This document shows, in pieces, positions 38,928-47,110 of a stretch of DNA of 64,000 nt. The first letter of the stretch is position 1, and every line of letters starts with the position of its first letter. The position numbers and the translations under genes were made by a program. The stretch lies in the NCBI GenBank assembly GCA_036383955.1, contig DASVNH010000044.1, forward strand, positions 13,990-77,989, given 5' to 3'. The notes beneath the pieces were generated by a model. That model did not search any database and had not been told where the DNA came from. It saw only the letters and a list, made by a program, of their open reading frames with translations. This DNA comes from JACQFK01 sp036383955. GTDB taxonomy: Bacteria > Planctomycetota > MHYJ01 > JACPRB01.

Positions 38928-41351
38928 CTAGATATCGAGGAACTTGACCTCGAGCGCGTGCTTCTCGATGAACTCGCGGCGGGGCTCCACTTCCTCGCCC
39001 ATGAGGATGGTGAACATCCGCTCGGCCTCGACCGCGTCCTCGATCTTCACCTTGAGCAGCGTCCGGGTCTTCGGATCCATGGTCGTCTCCCAGAGCTGCT
39101 CGGCGTCCATTTCGCCGAGGCCCTTGAAGCGCTGGACGTCGTCGAGCCCCTTGCGCCCGATGACCCGGATCTCCTTGAGCACCTCGCGAAGGGTCCGCAC
39201 GGGGAGGGCGAGCTCGCCGTTCACGAGGCGGTAGCGGGCCTTGCCCTCGACGTCCTCCGTCCGGAACAGGTCGGAGGCCACGAAGCCGAGCTGAAGGATG
39301 TCGCGCAGCCCGCCCTCGATCTCCGAGACGCCGTGGAACTCGTTGAGGACGATGCCGTCGGTGCCGGGCGGGGGCCCTTCGAAGTCGTCGGAGTGGACGG
39401 GGAGCTCCTTGCCGGCGGCCTTCTCCTCGCTCTCGATCCACTGGTCGAGGGACTCCTGGGAGTAGAACCAGAAGTCGCGGCCGCCGCGGTGGGCGCGGTA
39501 GACGGGCAGGCGGCCGGCCGTGGCGTCGATCTGCTGGAGGTACTTTTCCAGGGACAGGCCCTTGCGCTGGACGAACGGCGTGGCCTCCTCGACGCGCAGG
39601 ACGGCCTCGATGAGCTTGCGGAGGTCGGCGCCGGCGACTTTCTTCGAGGGGCCGTCGAGCGACGTCCCGTCGATGCCGAGGTCGACGAAGAGCCGCATCA
39701 TGTCCTTCTCGTTGTGGACGTACTGCTCGTCCTTCTTTTTGCGGACCTTGTAGAGGGGCGGCTGGGCGATGTGGACGAAGCCGCCCTCCACGAGCTTGCG
39801 CATGTGGCGGAAGAAGAACGTGAGGAGGAGGGTGCGGATGTGGGAGCCGTCGACGTCCGCGTCCGTCATGATGATGATCTTGCCGTAGCGGAGCTTCTCG
39901 AGGTTGAAGTCCTCCTCGCCGATGCCCGTGCCGATGGCGGAGATGACGGTCCGGATCTCCTCGTGCTTGAGCATCTTGTCGATGCGGGCCTTCTCGACGT
40001 TGAGGATCTTGCCCTTGAGGGGCAGGATGGCCTGGTACTTCCGGTCGCGGCCCTGCTTGGCGGAGCCGCCGGCCGAATCACCTTCGACGATGTACAGCTC
40101 GGACTCCTCGCGGTTGCGGGTCGAGCAGTCGGCGAGCTTGCCGGGGAGGTCGCCGGAGGTCAGGGCCCCCTTGCGGACGGTCTCGCGGGCGCGGCGGGCG
40201 GCTTCGCGGGCCTGGGACTCGGAGAGGGCCTTGAGGAAGACGGCCTTGCCGACGTCCCGGTGCCGCTCGAGGTAGTCGCTGAGCTCGGCGTTGACGACGG
40301 TCGAGACGATGCCCTCGATGTCGGTGTTGGTCAGCTTGACCTTCGTCTGGGATTCGAACTGGGGGTTGGGGAGGCGGACGCTGACGACGACGGTGAGGCC
40401 GGCGCGGATGTCCTCGCCCGAGGGCGGCGTGTCCTTCTCCTTGAGCAGCTTCGCCTCGCCGGCGAACTTGTTGAGGGTGCGGGTCAGCGCGTTGCGGAAG
40501 CCCGAGAGGTGGGTGCCGCCGTCGTGCGTGTTGATCGAGTTGGCGAAGCTGAACTCGGTCGGCTCGTAGCGGTCGTTCCACTGCAGGGCGCACTCGACGA
40601 GGACGCGGTCGGACTGCTTCTCGAACCAGATGACCTCGGGGTGGGCCAGACCCTTGCCCTTGTTGAGGTACTGGACGAACTCCCGGAGGCCGCCGTCGAA
40701 CTTGAAGTCGTCGCTCTTGCCGGAGCGCTCGTCGGCCAGCTGGATGTGGGTGCCCTTGTTGAGGAAGGCGAGCTCGCGCAGGCGCTTGGCCAGCGTCTCG
40801 AAGGCGAGGACCTGCGTGTCCCGGAAGATCGTCGGGTCGGGCTTGAAATGGATCCGGGTGCCCAGCTTCGTCGACGCCGCCCGCTGCTCGGTCGGCTTGA
40901 CGGGGACGCCGCGCTCGGTCCGCAGGAACCACTCGTGGCCGTCGCGGTGGATCGTCGCCTCGAGCCACTCGGAGAGGGCGTTGACCGCCGAGACGCCGAC
41001 GCCGTGCAGGCCGGCCGAGACGCTGTAGGACTTGTTGTCGAACTTGCCGCCCGCGTGCAGGGTGCAGAGCACGACCTCGAGCGCGCTGCGGCCCTCCTCG
41101 TGGGTCTTGACCGGGATGCCGCGGCCGTCGTCCTGCACGCTGCAGGAGCCGTCGGCGTGCAGGCGGACCTGGATGATCTTGGCGTGGCCCGCCATGGCCT
41201 CGTCGATCGAGTTGTCGACGACCTCGTACACGAGGTGGTGCAGGCCGCGGACCCCGGTGTCCCCGATGAACATGCCGGGGCGCTGGCGGACGGCCTCCAG
41301 GCCTTCCAGGACCTTGATCGACTCGGCTCCGTACGCTGCTTGCTCGGTCAT
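38928..41351 (-). CDS. gyrB: DNA gyrase subunit B
   Basis: 807 residues, the ATPase subunit of gyrase. GHKL motifs: EVVDNSIDEAMAGH (catalytic Glu/Asn), DDGRGIPVKTHEE, LHAGGKF, GLHGVGVSAVNALS; transducer QTKVKLTNTDIEG; TOPRIM ELYIVEGDSAGGSAKQGRDR, DADVDGSHIRTLLLTFFFR; C-terminal QRFKGLGEMDAEQLWETTMDP. Start MTEQAAYGAES is coupled by a 4-nt overlap to the DciA-like gene. Next to dnaN, this recalls the usual bacterial origin-region cluster, but dnaA and recF are absent from the window. Confidence 0.98.
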   Translation of the reverse strand: MTEQAAYGAESIKVLEGLEAVRQRPGMFIGDTGVRGLHHLVYEVVDNSIDEAMAGHAKIIQVRLHADGSCSVQDDGRGIPVKTHEEGRSALEVVLCTLHAGGKFDNKSYSVSAGLHGVGVSAVNALSEWLEATIHRDGHEWFLRTERGVPVKPTEQRAASTKLGTRIHFKPDPTIFRDTQVLAFETLAKRLRELAFLNKGTHIQLADERSGKSDDFKFDGGLREFVQYLNKGKGLAHPEVIWFEKQSDRVLVECALQWNDRYEPTEFSFANSINTHDGGTHLSGFRNALTRTLNKFAGEAKLLKEKDTPPSGEDIRAGLTVVVSVRLPNPQFESQTKVKLTNTDIEGIVSTVVNAELSDYLERHRDVGKAVFLKALSESQAREAARRARETVRKGALTSGDLPGKLADCSTRNREESELYIVEGDSAGGSAKQGRDRKYQAILPLKGKILNVEKARIDKMLKHEEIRTVISAIGTGIGEEDFNLEKLRYGKIIIMTDADVDGSHIRTLLLTFFFRHMRKLVEGGFVHIAQPPLYKVRKKKDEQYVHNEKDMMRLFVDLGIDGTSLDGPSKKVAGADLRKLIEAVLRVEEATPFVQRKGLSLEKYLQQIDATAGRLPVYRAHRGGRDFWFYSQESLDQWIESEEKAAGKELPVHSDDFEGPPPGTDGIVLNEFHGVSEIEGGLRDILQLGFVASDLFRTEDVEGKARYRLVNGELALPVRTLREVLKEIRVIGRKGLDDVQRFKGLGEMDAEQLWETTMDPKTRTLLKVKIEDAVEAERMFTILMGEEVEPRREFIEKHALEVKFLDI

Positions 41352-41656
41352 CGACGTTGGATCACGCACTTGAGCTTCGCGATCCGGCCCTCCGGGTACG
41401 CCTCGCCCAATTTCGCGAGAATCTCCTCTTTACGCCAGCACTCCACTTCCTGCCGCAGGGCCGCCGTCTCGAACGCCACGGTCAGCTCGCCGTTCTTCAG
41501 CCCCGTGGGCCGCGACCGCCGGGCCGTCTGCCAGCCCGCCGCCTTGGCCCAGGCGACGTCCAGCGCCGTCGTCTCCTTCCGCTTCGGCGCCGCCGCCTTC
41601 ACGATCGAGGCCATCAGCCCCGCGACCGCCTCCGGCGCCTTCGCTTTATGCTCCAT
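41348..41656 (-). CDS. DciA-like protein (DUF721)
   Basis: 102 residues after a strong ribosome-binding site (GGGGAGGGG). The sequence VAWAKAAGWQTARRSRPTGLKNGELTVAFETAALRQEVECWRKEEILAKLGEAYPEGRIAKLKCVI is the DUF721/DciA KH-like core, a helicase-loading factor that replaces DnaC/DnaI in many bacteria. Its position between dnaN and gyrB supports a replication role. Overlaps the gyrB start (ATGA). Confidence 0.85.
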   Translation of the reverse strand: MEHKAKAPEAVAGLMASIVKAAAPKRKETTALDVAWAKAAGWQTARRSRPTGLKNGELTVAFETAALRQEVECWRKEEILAKLGEAYPEGRIAKLKCVIQRR

Positions 41657-41730
41657 GACCCCTCTCCCCGTCGCGTCTCGACTCTGGAACCTGGAGCCTC
41701 GAACGCCGTCCCGCGCCAGCCCGGTTTCCA

Positions 41731-42846
41731 TCAGAGGGAAATCTGCAGCGGCATCAGGACGTACACGTAGTCCTTCCCGGCCCGGAACACGCCGGCCGAG
41801 TTCTTGTCCTTCAGCTGGAGCTCCACCGCGTCGTCGGTCAGCACCTTGAGATAGTCGGCCACGTAGTCGGGGTTGAACACGACGTCGATGTCCTCGCCCT
41901 TGTAGTCGGCGGGGATCTCGACCTTCGCCTCGCCCACGTCCTGGGAGCGCGTGAACAGCACCAGGCGGCCCTTCCCCAGGCTGAACTTCACCGCCCGGGT
42001 CTTGTCGGTCGTCATGAGCGACGACTTCCGCACCGCCGACAGCAGCGCCTCGCGCTGGATCACCGCCTTCTTGTCGAGATTGGCGGGCACCACCGCCTCG
42101 TAGTCCGGGAAGCGGTCCTCGATCAGGCGGCTGAAGATGACGGCCTTCGCCGTCTTGAACTTCACCTGCGTCTCCTCGACGTTGAGGGCGACCTGCTCCT
42201 CGCCGTCCCCCATCACCTTCTCGAGGAGGTTCATGGTCTTCGTGGGGACGATGACCCGGACGTCCTTCACGTCCGCCTTGCCGGACGGCTTGTTCTTGAT
42301 GTAGGCGAGGCGCTTGCCGTCGCTCGCCACCATCCGGATCTCCTTGTTCTTCACCTCGAGGAGCTGGCCCGTCAGCGAGTAGCGGACGACCTCCGTCGAG
42401 ACGGCGAACTGGGTCTTGCGGATCATGGTGCCCAGGTCTTCGGTGGCGATCTTGACGGCGCCCTTGTCCTCGAACGTCGGCACCGTCGGGAAGTCGGCCG
42501 GGTCCAGCCCGACCACCTTGAAGTTGGCGTCGGGCAGCTTGATGTGCGCCAGGTTGCCGTCGGAGTCGATGCCCACGACGTCGCCGCTCGACTCCCGCAG
42601 GATGCCGGCCATGCGGGTGGCCGGCAGCACCAGCGTGCCCTCTTCCTTCACCTCGGCGGCCGGCAGCGTGTACTTCAGACCGAACTCCATGTCCGTGCAG
42701 GCGAGCTCGAGAGAGCCGCCCGACTTGTCCTTCTGCGCCGTGAGCTTCACGCAGGTGATGGCGGGGATCGTCGTCCGCGGCGGCACGACCGACTGCGCGA
42801 TGGAAAACGCGTCAGCCAGCTGGCTGCGCGAGCACTTGACCTTCAT
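41731..42846 (-). CDS. dnaN: DNA polymerase III beta subunit (sliding clamp)
   Basis: 371 residues, three clamp domains. Typical stretches: MKVKCSRSQLADAFSIAQSVVPPRTTIPA, CTDMEFGLKYTLPA, VLPATRMAGILRE, FPDYEAVVPANLDKKAVI, and C-terminal FRAGKDYVYVLMPLQI (the last residues form the family's YxxMP(M/L)R/Q tail). A perfect -10 box lies 54 nt upstream. Next gene downstream is the DciA-like replication factor. Confidence 0.97.
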   Translation of the reverse strand: MKVKCSRSQLADAFSIAQSVVPPRTTIPAITCVKLTAQKDKSGGSLELACTDMEFGLKYTLPAAEVKEEGTLVLPATRMAGILRESSGDVVGIDSDGNLAHIKLPDANFKVVGLDPADFPTVPTFEDKGAVKIATEDLGTMIRKTQFAVSTEVVRYSLTGQLLEVKNKEIRMVASDGKRLAYIKNKPSGKADVKDVRVIVPTKTMNLLEKVMGDGEEQVALNVEETQVKFKTAKAVIFSRLIEDRFPDYEAVVPANLDKKAVIQREALLSAVRKSSLMTTDKTRAVKFSLGKGRLVLFTRSQDVGEAKVEIPADYKGEDIDVVFNPDYVADYLKVLTDDAVELQLKDKNSAGVFRAGKDYVYVLMPLQISL

Positions 42847-42899
42847 CCGACGTCCCCCGCGGTTTTAGGGTGGTTCAAGGTTCCGAATTGGAACGCACC

Positions 42900-42905
42900 A
42901 TTATA
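42900..42905 (-). promoter_or_regulatory. dnaN promoter, TATAAT
   Basis: TATAAT on the minus strand (complement of 42900-42905), with TGGACC 17 nt further upstream as a weak -35 box inside repeat element G. It gives an about 47-nt leader, so dnaN is leadered, unlike several other genes here. Confidence 0.55.
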
Positions 42906-42928
42906 CCTAGGCACCGGGAAGAGGTCCA

Positions 42929-43036
42929 GAACAGGACCAGGGACCAGGACCAGGACCAGGGACGGGGCGCCCCCCCTCCGTCCCCCCTCGGGGGGTGCAG
43001 GGGGGATGGTCATCCCTGGTCCTGGTTCCTGGTCCT
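42929..43036. repeat. Intergenic inverted element G, hexamer-word variant
   Basis: Left arm 42929-42963 consists of AGGACC/AGGGACC words; the core is a run of C-blocks and G-blocks (CGCC, C6, TCCG, TC6 ... G6, TGCA, G6) at about 42966-43006; the right arm CCTGGTC-type words at 43014-43036 encode the last residues of the Rsm22-like protein. It lies between that gene and the dnaN promoter. Confidence 0.75.
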
Positions 43037-44011
43037 CCGAATGGGTCCCTGAGAGCGGAAGGACTCGCTTCCGGCTTCCATGTCCAGGACGTCGCCCCGG
43101 TCGGCCCGGAAGAAGTCCTGGGTGGCTTCCCCCCGGTGCCGGGTCAGCACTTCCACCTTGCAGAGGGGCCCCTCCTTCCCGCAGCACCAGCCCCAGGCCT
43201 TCCCCTTCTCCTTGTGCAGATTGGAGACGAGGCGCCAGCTTCCCGCCAGCGTCGGCCCCGTCTTCGTGAGCACCATGTACGCGTACTTCAGCGATTCCTT
43301 GTCGAGGCCCAGGCGGCGGTCGACCTCCGCCACGCCCGCCGGCCGCGGCCAGGGGACGTCCATGTGGCACCAGATGTCGCTCCGGGACAGCATCGGGCAG
43401 GTCGTCTGGCCCAGGCAGGGCGCCGCGATCTTCCACCCTTCCCTCACCCGCTGGTCTCGCCACGCCATCAGCGCCCGCGTCGTCTGCTTGAGCGCCGGCT
43501 CGATCACCACCAGGTGGCCGTCGGGCGCCAGGTGGCGCTCGAGGCCGGGATCCGTCTCCGCGTAGACGTTCGCCGCCAGGATGAGGTCGTAGGTCTCCCC
43601 CTCCGGAATTTCGTGCCCCCACGCGGGCGTCGCGCCCAGCTGCCCGCAGAACCAGCGCGCGTCGTCGAGGGCTTCGTCGACGACGTCCACCAGCGTGAGC
43701 GACGCCGTGGGCCGCTTGCCGAGGAGCCAGGCGACGGCCGCCGTGCCCGGGCCGCAGCCGAAGTCGAGCACGCGGAGCGGCCGGCCGGGCGGCGCGTAGC
43801 GGTCGCGCTCGGCGAGCACGCGCGCGACCTTCTCGGCGTTCACCGGCAGGTAGTAGTGGACGTAGGCGCGGCGGAGCTTGGTGGAAGCCAGATACCCGGG
43901 ACGTCGGGGCGTCACCCCGTTGAACATGTCGGAGAGCTCGCGGACGCCCTCGCAGGTCTCCCCGATGTTGCCGCCGCGGTCGCGGTGATAGAGGGCGAGC
44001 AGCTCCTTCAT
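43010..44011 (-). CDS. Rsm22-type small-subunit methyltransferase-like protein
   Basis: 333 residues. SAM-binding DFGCGPGTAAVAWLL near residue 84, after LRRAYVHYYLPVNAEKVARVL. The C-terminal third has the Cys set of the Rsm22 family: CLGQTTCPM, DIWCHMD, and WCCGKEGPLCK, matching Fe-S ligation in the mitochondrial homologue, which is required for small-ribosomal-subunit assembly. The bacterial role is not well defined. The start overlaps the upstream stop (ATGA). The C-terminal tail (RTRNQDQG) is encoded by the arm of repeat element G. Confidence 0.85.
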   Translation of the reverse strand: MKELLALYHRDRGGNIGETCEGVRELSDMFNGVTPRRPGYLASTKLRRAYVHYYLPVNAEKVARVLAERDRYAPPGRPLRVLDFGCGPGTAAVAWLLGKRPTASLTLVDVVDEALDDARWFCGQLGATPAWGHEIPEGETYDLILAANVYAETDPGLERHLAPDGHLVVIEPALKQTTRALMAWRDQRVREGWKIAAPCLGQTTCPMLSRSDIWCHMDVPWPRPAGVAEVDRRLGLDKESLKYAYMVLTKTGPTLAGSWRLVSNLHKEKGKAWGWCCGKEGPLCKVEVLTRHRGEATQDFFRADRGDVLDMEAGSESFRSQGPIRRTRNQDQG

Positions 44012-44571
44012 CGGGTCCCGGTGGAATCGAAGAGGGCGCCGACGCCCTGGCTGTCCCAGCGGCCGTCTTTCCAGAGGAACGTCTCCACGTAGCGGCCGCG
44101 CATTTGTTTGCCGTCGGGCGTCTTCGGATAGGCGAAGGAGACGGCGACTTCCCCCGCGACGCCCTTCGCGGGGTCGCGGTGGACGCGGAAGCCGTACTGG
44201 AGGCCTTCGCTCACCTTGATGTCGGCGTTGAAGCGCTGGGCGAGGCGACGTCCGAGGCGCTCGAGGATGTCGCGGGACATGGCGGGATCGCGCATGCGCT
44301 GGGCGAAGTCGCCGGAGAGCTCGCGGTCGAAGGCCCAGGCGCCGTCGCGCTTGGCGAAGGCGAGGTGGGCGACGGAGCCGTCGGCGTGGAGGACGTCGAC
44401 GGTCTCCCCGAACACCTGGAAGTCGCGGGCCTTGTCCATCGTCTTCACGTGGGCGGCGGCGGCCTGGCGGAGGAGGTCCTCGTCGGGCGGCCGGGTGAGG
44501 ACGATGAGGCCGACGACCGCGCCGGCGGAGGCGAGGATGGCGACGGCCGGGAGGTTTTGCTTGAACGCCAC
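44008..44571 (-). CDS. Signal-anchored protein of unknown function
   Basis: 187 residues from a GTG, with TACAAT 8 nt upstream and no ribosome-binding site. N-terminal hydrophobic anchor (LPAVAILASAGAVVGLIVLT), then an alpha/beta domain (ETVDVLHADGSVAHLAFAKRDGAWAFDRELSG, and VSFAYPKTPDGKQMRGRYVETFLWKDGRWDSQGV). NTF2- or Tim44-like folds are possible from the FLWKDGRW end, but I cannot assign it. Co-translated with the Rsm22-like gene by a 4-nt overlap. Confidence 0.7.
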   Translation of the reverse strand: MAFKQNLPAVAILASAGAVVGLIVLTRPPDEDLLRQAAAAHVKTMDKARDFQVFGETVDVLHADGSVAHLAFAKRDGAWAFDRELSGDFAQRMRDPAMSRDILERLGRRLAQRFNADIKVSEGLQYGFRVHRDPAKGVAGEVAVSFAYPKTPDGKQMRGRYVETFLWKDGRWDSQGVGALFDSTGTR

Positions 44572-44609
44572 GGGGGGGCATTGTACTACTGGGAGAGCAC
44601 GTCGTCCAA

Positions 44610-44684
44610 GCGGGCGTAATTCAGTGGTAGAATGCCACCTTCCCAAGGTGGACGTCGCCGGTTCGAACCCGGTCGCCCGCTCCA
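44610..44684 (+). tRNA. tRNA-Gly(CCC), CCA encoded
   Basis: Complete cloverleaf: acceptor GCGGGCG/CGCCCGC, D arm ATTC-AGTGGTA-GAAT, anticodon stem CCACC/GGTGG with loop TTCCCAA (anticodon CCC, 44642-44644), T arm GCCGG-TTCGAAC-CCGGT (with the last stem pair G-T), discriminator T and encoded CCA at 44682-44684. It decodes GGG, and its 3' half is the attachment site of an integrated island. Confidence 0.95.
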
Positions 44685-44685
44685 C
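44639..44685 (+). repeat. Attachment repeat attL (3' half of tRNA-Gly)
   Basis: 47 nt from the last base of the anticodon stem to one base after CCA are repeated without mismatch at 47064-47110. Direct repeats of a tRNA 3' end are the mark of tyrosine-recombinase integration. Confidence 0.92.
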
Positions 44686-44809
44686 TCGATGTGTCTGGGG
44701 CGTATAGGGTTGTAGAAGGGCCAAGCACCTCCGCACCGGGGTTGGCCCGCGAGTGCAGCGTTTTTGCAGCGGTTTCCGCTGATTCGCTCGCGGGCGCTGG
44801 AGGTGCGCC

Positions 44810-45709
44810 TTGGCCCGCAGCAGCTCGCCCATCTTCATCGACAAGGGCGTCTCGATCTATTTGCGACCTGGATCTCCGTTCTGGCAGCTCCGGATCTCCT
44901 GCCGCACAGTCCGCCACCGGGAGTCGTTGAACACCTCCGACAAGGATGCCGCGAAGGCCATCGCCCGCCAGCGAGCGGACACCATGCTTTCGAACGCGGA
45001 AGGCCTGGTGATCTACAGAGATAGGACCTACAAGGATCTCCTCGATAACTACAAACAGCACGCCGAAGTGCGGAACAGGGACACAACCCGACGACTCAAC
45101 TACGACAACCTGAACCGCGTGACGCGCTTCCTCAAGCGGAAGCTCAAGGATTCCCGCGACCTCTTCGTGCCCGACTTCAATCTGATCGCGCTGACCAGCT
45201 ATGCCAACGCGCGAAAAACAGCGGGGATCATGCCGGTCACGATCAATCGCGAGATGGGATCACTTTCCACCCTCTTCGGCCGGGCGAAGAAATCGAAGAT
45301 GGTCAAAGCGAATCCGGTCGCTGACTTCGATCGAATCCCGGTTCCGACCAATCGCAAGCCGGAAACGCTGAGCAAAGGTGCGATCTCGCGCCTGCTGGAG
45401 GCGGCGGAGCAGCAGGTCCCCTACCATGGCCGGGGAAAGAAGGGACGCGGAAACTATCGGCCGCGCATTACTCCCATCCACGCCATCATCCTGTTCATCC
45501 TGAATACCGGAGCCAGGTTGGCTGAAGCGATGTTCTTGGAGTGGGACAAGGTCTCGCTCACCGACGACACCATCCACTTCGCCAACATCCCGGAGCACAC
45601 GCTCAAGGAGTACGAGGACGGAACTGTGTTGGATGGAGGAGCTTCAGCACTTCCACCAGCTCAAGCAACAAGGCCTTTTCGGGAAGACGTTAACCAACGC
45701 TCAGAATAA
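44810..45709 (+). pseudogene. Truncated tyrosine recombinase/integrase
   Basis: 299 residues from a TTG start with GGAGG upstream. N-terminal arm and core-binding domain (NYKQHAEVRNRDTTRRLNYDNLNRVTRFL ... ITINREMGSLSTLFGRA; DFDRIPVPTNRKPETL) and the start of the catalytic domain are intact: the first catalytic Arg is in NTGARLAEAMFLEWDKV. After FANIPEHTLKEYEDGTV the sequence turns into Ala/Pro/Arg-rich nonsense and stops, so the His-x-x-Arg and Tyr boxes are missing. Such a protein cannot cut DNA. Position directly beside tRNA-Gly fits its role in the original integration. Confidence 0.85.
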
Positions 45710-45794
45710 GGCGATCGAGGATGCCGTGGTAGAGCGTATTCTAAAGTCGGGGTTTGAAAAGTTCGTCCCGGGTTCTCGTTGAGCGAGCGATAGT

Positions 45795-46292
45795 ATGAAG
45801 TCGGAAGAAGTTGAGCAATTGGTCCTTGATGCGCTGTTCGACAGGACAAAGAACATCCAAGGCACCTGCCTCGTCACGAACGAAGCCGGCCTCAAGCTCG
45901 TGAGATCGGGGCGCGAATCCTTGGAAGTCATTGAGAGGATCCTGCACGACGTGGTTGCCCCCAAGGTTGCCCGGCCGGATGCCACGGACGCGGGCTTCAC
46001 GGGCCTACGATACGTACTGGGGGCGTACCTGCTGATCAGTCGGAGGGAAGGCTACGCGATTGTGCCCTTCCTTATGACAATGCCGGTGGCAGTGCAGCTT
46101 GAGACTGTCTATGCGGTATCCGCTTTCTTCCAAAAGACGCCGGATGGTTACAACTTCGGGTCAGCCCCTGGTCAGCATCTTGGCCTCATGCTGGGGAAGC
46201 TGGCGGAATCTCAGGACTCTGACCTTAGAAGTGCTGCCAGCGCTGAACTGGATCGTATTCAGGCGAAGGACTCATCGGCATTCGTTGGCTAG
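45795..46292 (+). CDS. Island gene of unknown function, 165 aa
   Basis: No family recognised. The protein is soluble, mixed alpha/beta, with helices MKSEEVEQLVLDALFDRT, LEVIERILHDVV and SAASAELDRIQAKDSS; no metal or nucleotide motif. Lower GC than the chromosome. In an island of this type a defence or immunity cargo is common, but nothing in the sequence shows it. ATG preceded by an AT-rich GCGATAGT. Confidence 0.6.
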   Translation: MKSEEVEQLVLDALFDRTKNIQGTCLVTNEAGLKLVRSGRESLEVIERILHDVVAPKVARPDATDAGFTGLRYVLGAYLLISRREGYAIVPFLMTMPVAVQLETVYAVSAFFQKTPDGYNFGSAPGQHLGLMLGKLAESQDSDLRSAASAELDRIQAKDSSAFVG

Positions 46293-46379
46293 GGGATCCG
46301 ATTGGCGCTCACCATCTCGTGAGCGCAGCGCATGGAGATTCGAAGTTGCAGCTGACCGGCTTGGTATGTTGGATTGCAT

Positions 46380-46883
46380 ATGAAGCGAGTCACATGGGGT
46401 TTATGCGCAGTGCTCGCCCTTGCGATCTTGGTGTGGGGGGCCTGTATACTTCAAACCCACTGGAGGGTCAATAGGGCTCTCTCCGCCTTGAGTCGACATT
46501 TTCTGATCGACTCTTCCCATGAGCTGCTCGGCGACGATTCGGAAAGACTCGTACTGCGATTGCAGACGGAAGGGTACAAGGCGTTACCTTCCCTTATAGC
46601 TGAACTGGACCCGCAGGCCGACTCGAAGTACCTGACGACCGTGACTTCCATCGCGATTTCATCGATTCTCAGGTCGCACTTTCATGAGCGAGGAAGCGAC
46701 ACGGCAGATCGTGTTCGACAAGAGATTTCTGCTCTTCAGGTCCGCGAGCAGGATTCCCCTGTCGATCGACAGGGAAAATGCACTGCCCTGCGCAAGTGGT
46801 GGGCTGAGAACGGGGGGGGCTATCACCAATGGTGGCGCTTTTGGAGTACGGCTTGCAAAGCACCAATTGGGTTTGACTTTTGA
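46380..46883 (+). CDS. Island gene, signal-anchored HEAT-like protein
   Basis: 167 residues from the ATG at 46380 (a TTG two codons earlier is possible). N-terminal anchor (VTWGLCAVLALAILVWGACIL), then helical repeats (NRALSALSRHFLIDSSHELLGDDSERLVLRL, YKALPSLIAEL) of HEAT type, and a Trp-rich end (CTALRKWWAENGGGYHQWWRFW) resembling planctomycete HEAT-repeat proteins. Codon use is less GC3-biased than neighbours. The last codons lie just before the IS21-like repeats. Confidence 0.6.
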   Translation: MKRVTWGLCAVLALAILVWGACILQTHWRVNRALSALSRHFLIDSSHELLGDDSERLVLRLQTEGYKALPSLIAELDPQADSKYLTTVTSIAISSILRSHFHERGSDTADRVRQEISALQVREQDSPVDRQGKCTALRKWWAENGGGYHQWWRFWSTACKAPIGFDF

Positions 46884-46900
46884 TGAGAGCGGGGTGGCAG

Positions 46901-46964
46901 TGTCAACGCCGGTGGTCTCATTGTCACACTCTGAAGGCGGCCGGTGGTACCAACGCCGGTGGTC
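46901..46964. repeat. IS21-like terminal repeat remnants
   Basis: CAACGCCGGTGGTC occurs at 46904-46917 and 46951-46964, with a degenerate CGGCCGGTGGTAC copy at 46938-46950, after TGTCAA/TTGTCACACTC. Multiple repeats of the type TGTCAAxxCCGGTGGTC are found at the ends of IS21-family elements. No istA/istB is present, so this would be a leftover end. Confidence 0.4.
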
Positions 46965-47063
46965 CCTCGCGTGGGCCGCTGACCCCGTAAACGCGCGCCC
47001 GTAAGCGCCCGTCACCCATTTCAGTTTTCCGCTAGATTTCGCCGCTTGCTTCCCTTCGACGAA

Positions 47064-47110
47064 CTTCCCAAGGTGGACGTCGCCGGTTCGAACCCGGTCG
47101 CCCGCTCCAC
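47064..47110 (+). repeat. Attachment repeat attR
   Basis: Exact 47-nt copy of 44639-44685. It carries only the anticodon loop and T/acceptor 3' half of the tRNA, so it is not a gene. It marks the distal end of the island. Confidence 0.92.

Larger units (their letters stand above)
44686..47110. mobile_element. Integrated genetic island at tRNA-Gly, 2.4 kb, partly decayed
   Basis: Bounded by perfect 47-bp direct repeats. It contains a truncated tyrosine recombinase next to the tRNA, two small unknown genes, and IS21-like terminal repeats. Base composition is visibly less GC-rich than the flanks. It lacks a complete integrase, so it is probably no longer self-mobile. Confidence 0.85.

Noticed and set aside
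38799..43009. Chromosomal origin of replication near dnaN/gyrB
   Set aside because: No dnaA gene and no cluster of DnaA boxes (TTATCCACA-type) was seen in the gaps, which are short and filled by repeats.
45633..45782. 49-codon open frame overlapping the end of the integrase pseudogene (MEELQHFHQLKQQGLFGK...)
   Set aside because: Coherent composition, but too short, without a ribosome-binding site or recognisable family. It may be a fragment of a lost gene.
46684..47004. 106-codon open frame overlapping the second island gene
   Set aside because: It overlaps a better candidate with signal anchor, runs into the IS21-like repeats and has no recognisable content.
47064..47110. A second tRNA gene
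   Set aside because: Only the 3' half is present, with no acceptor 5' strand or D arm; it is the attachment repeat.
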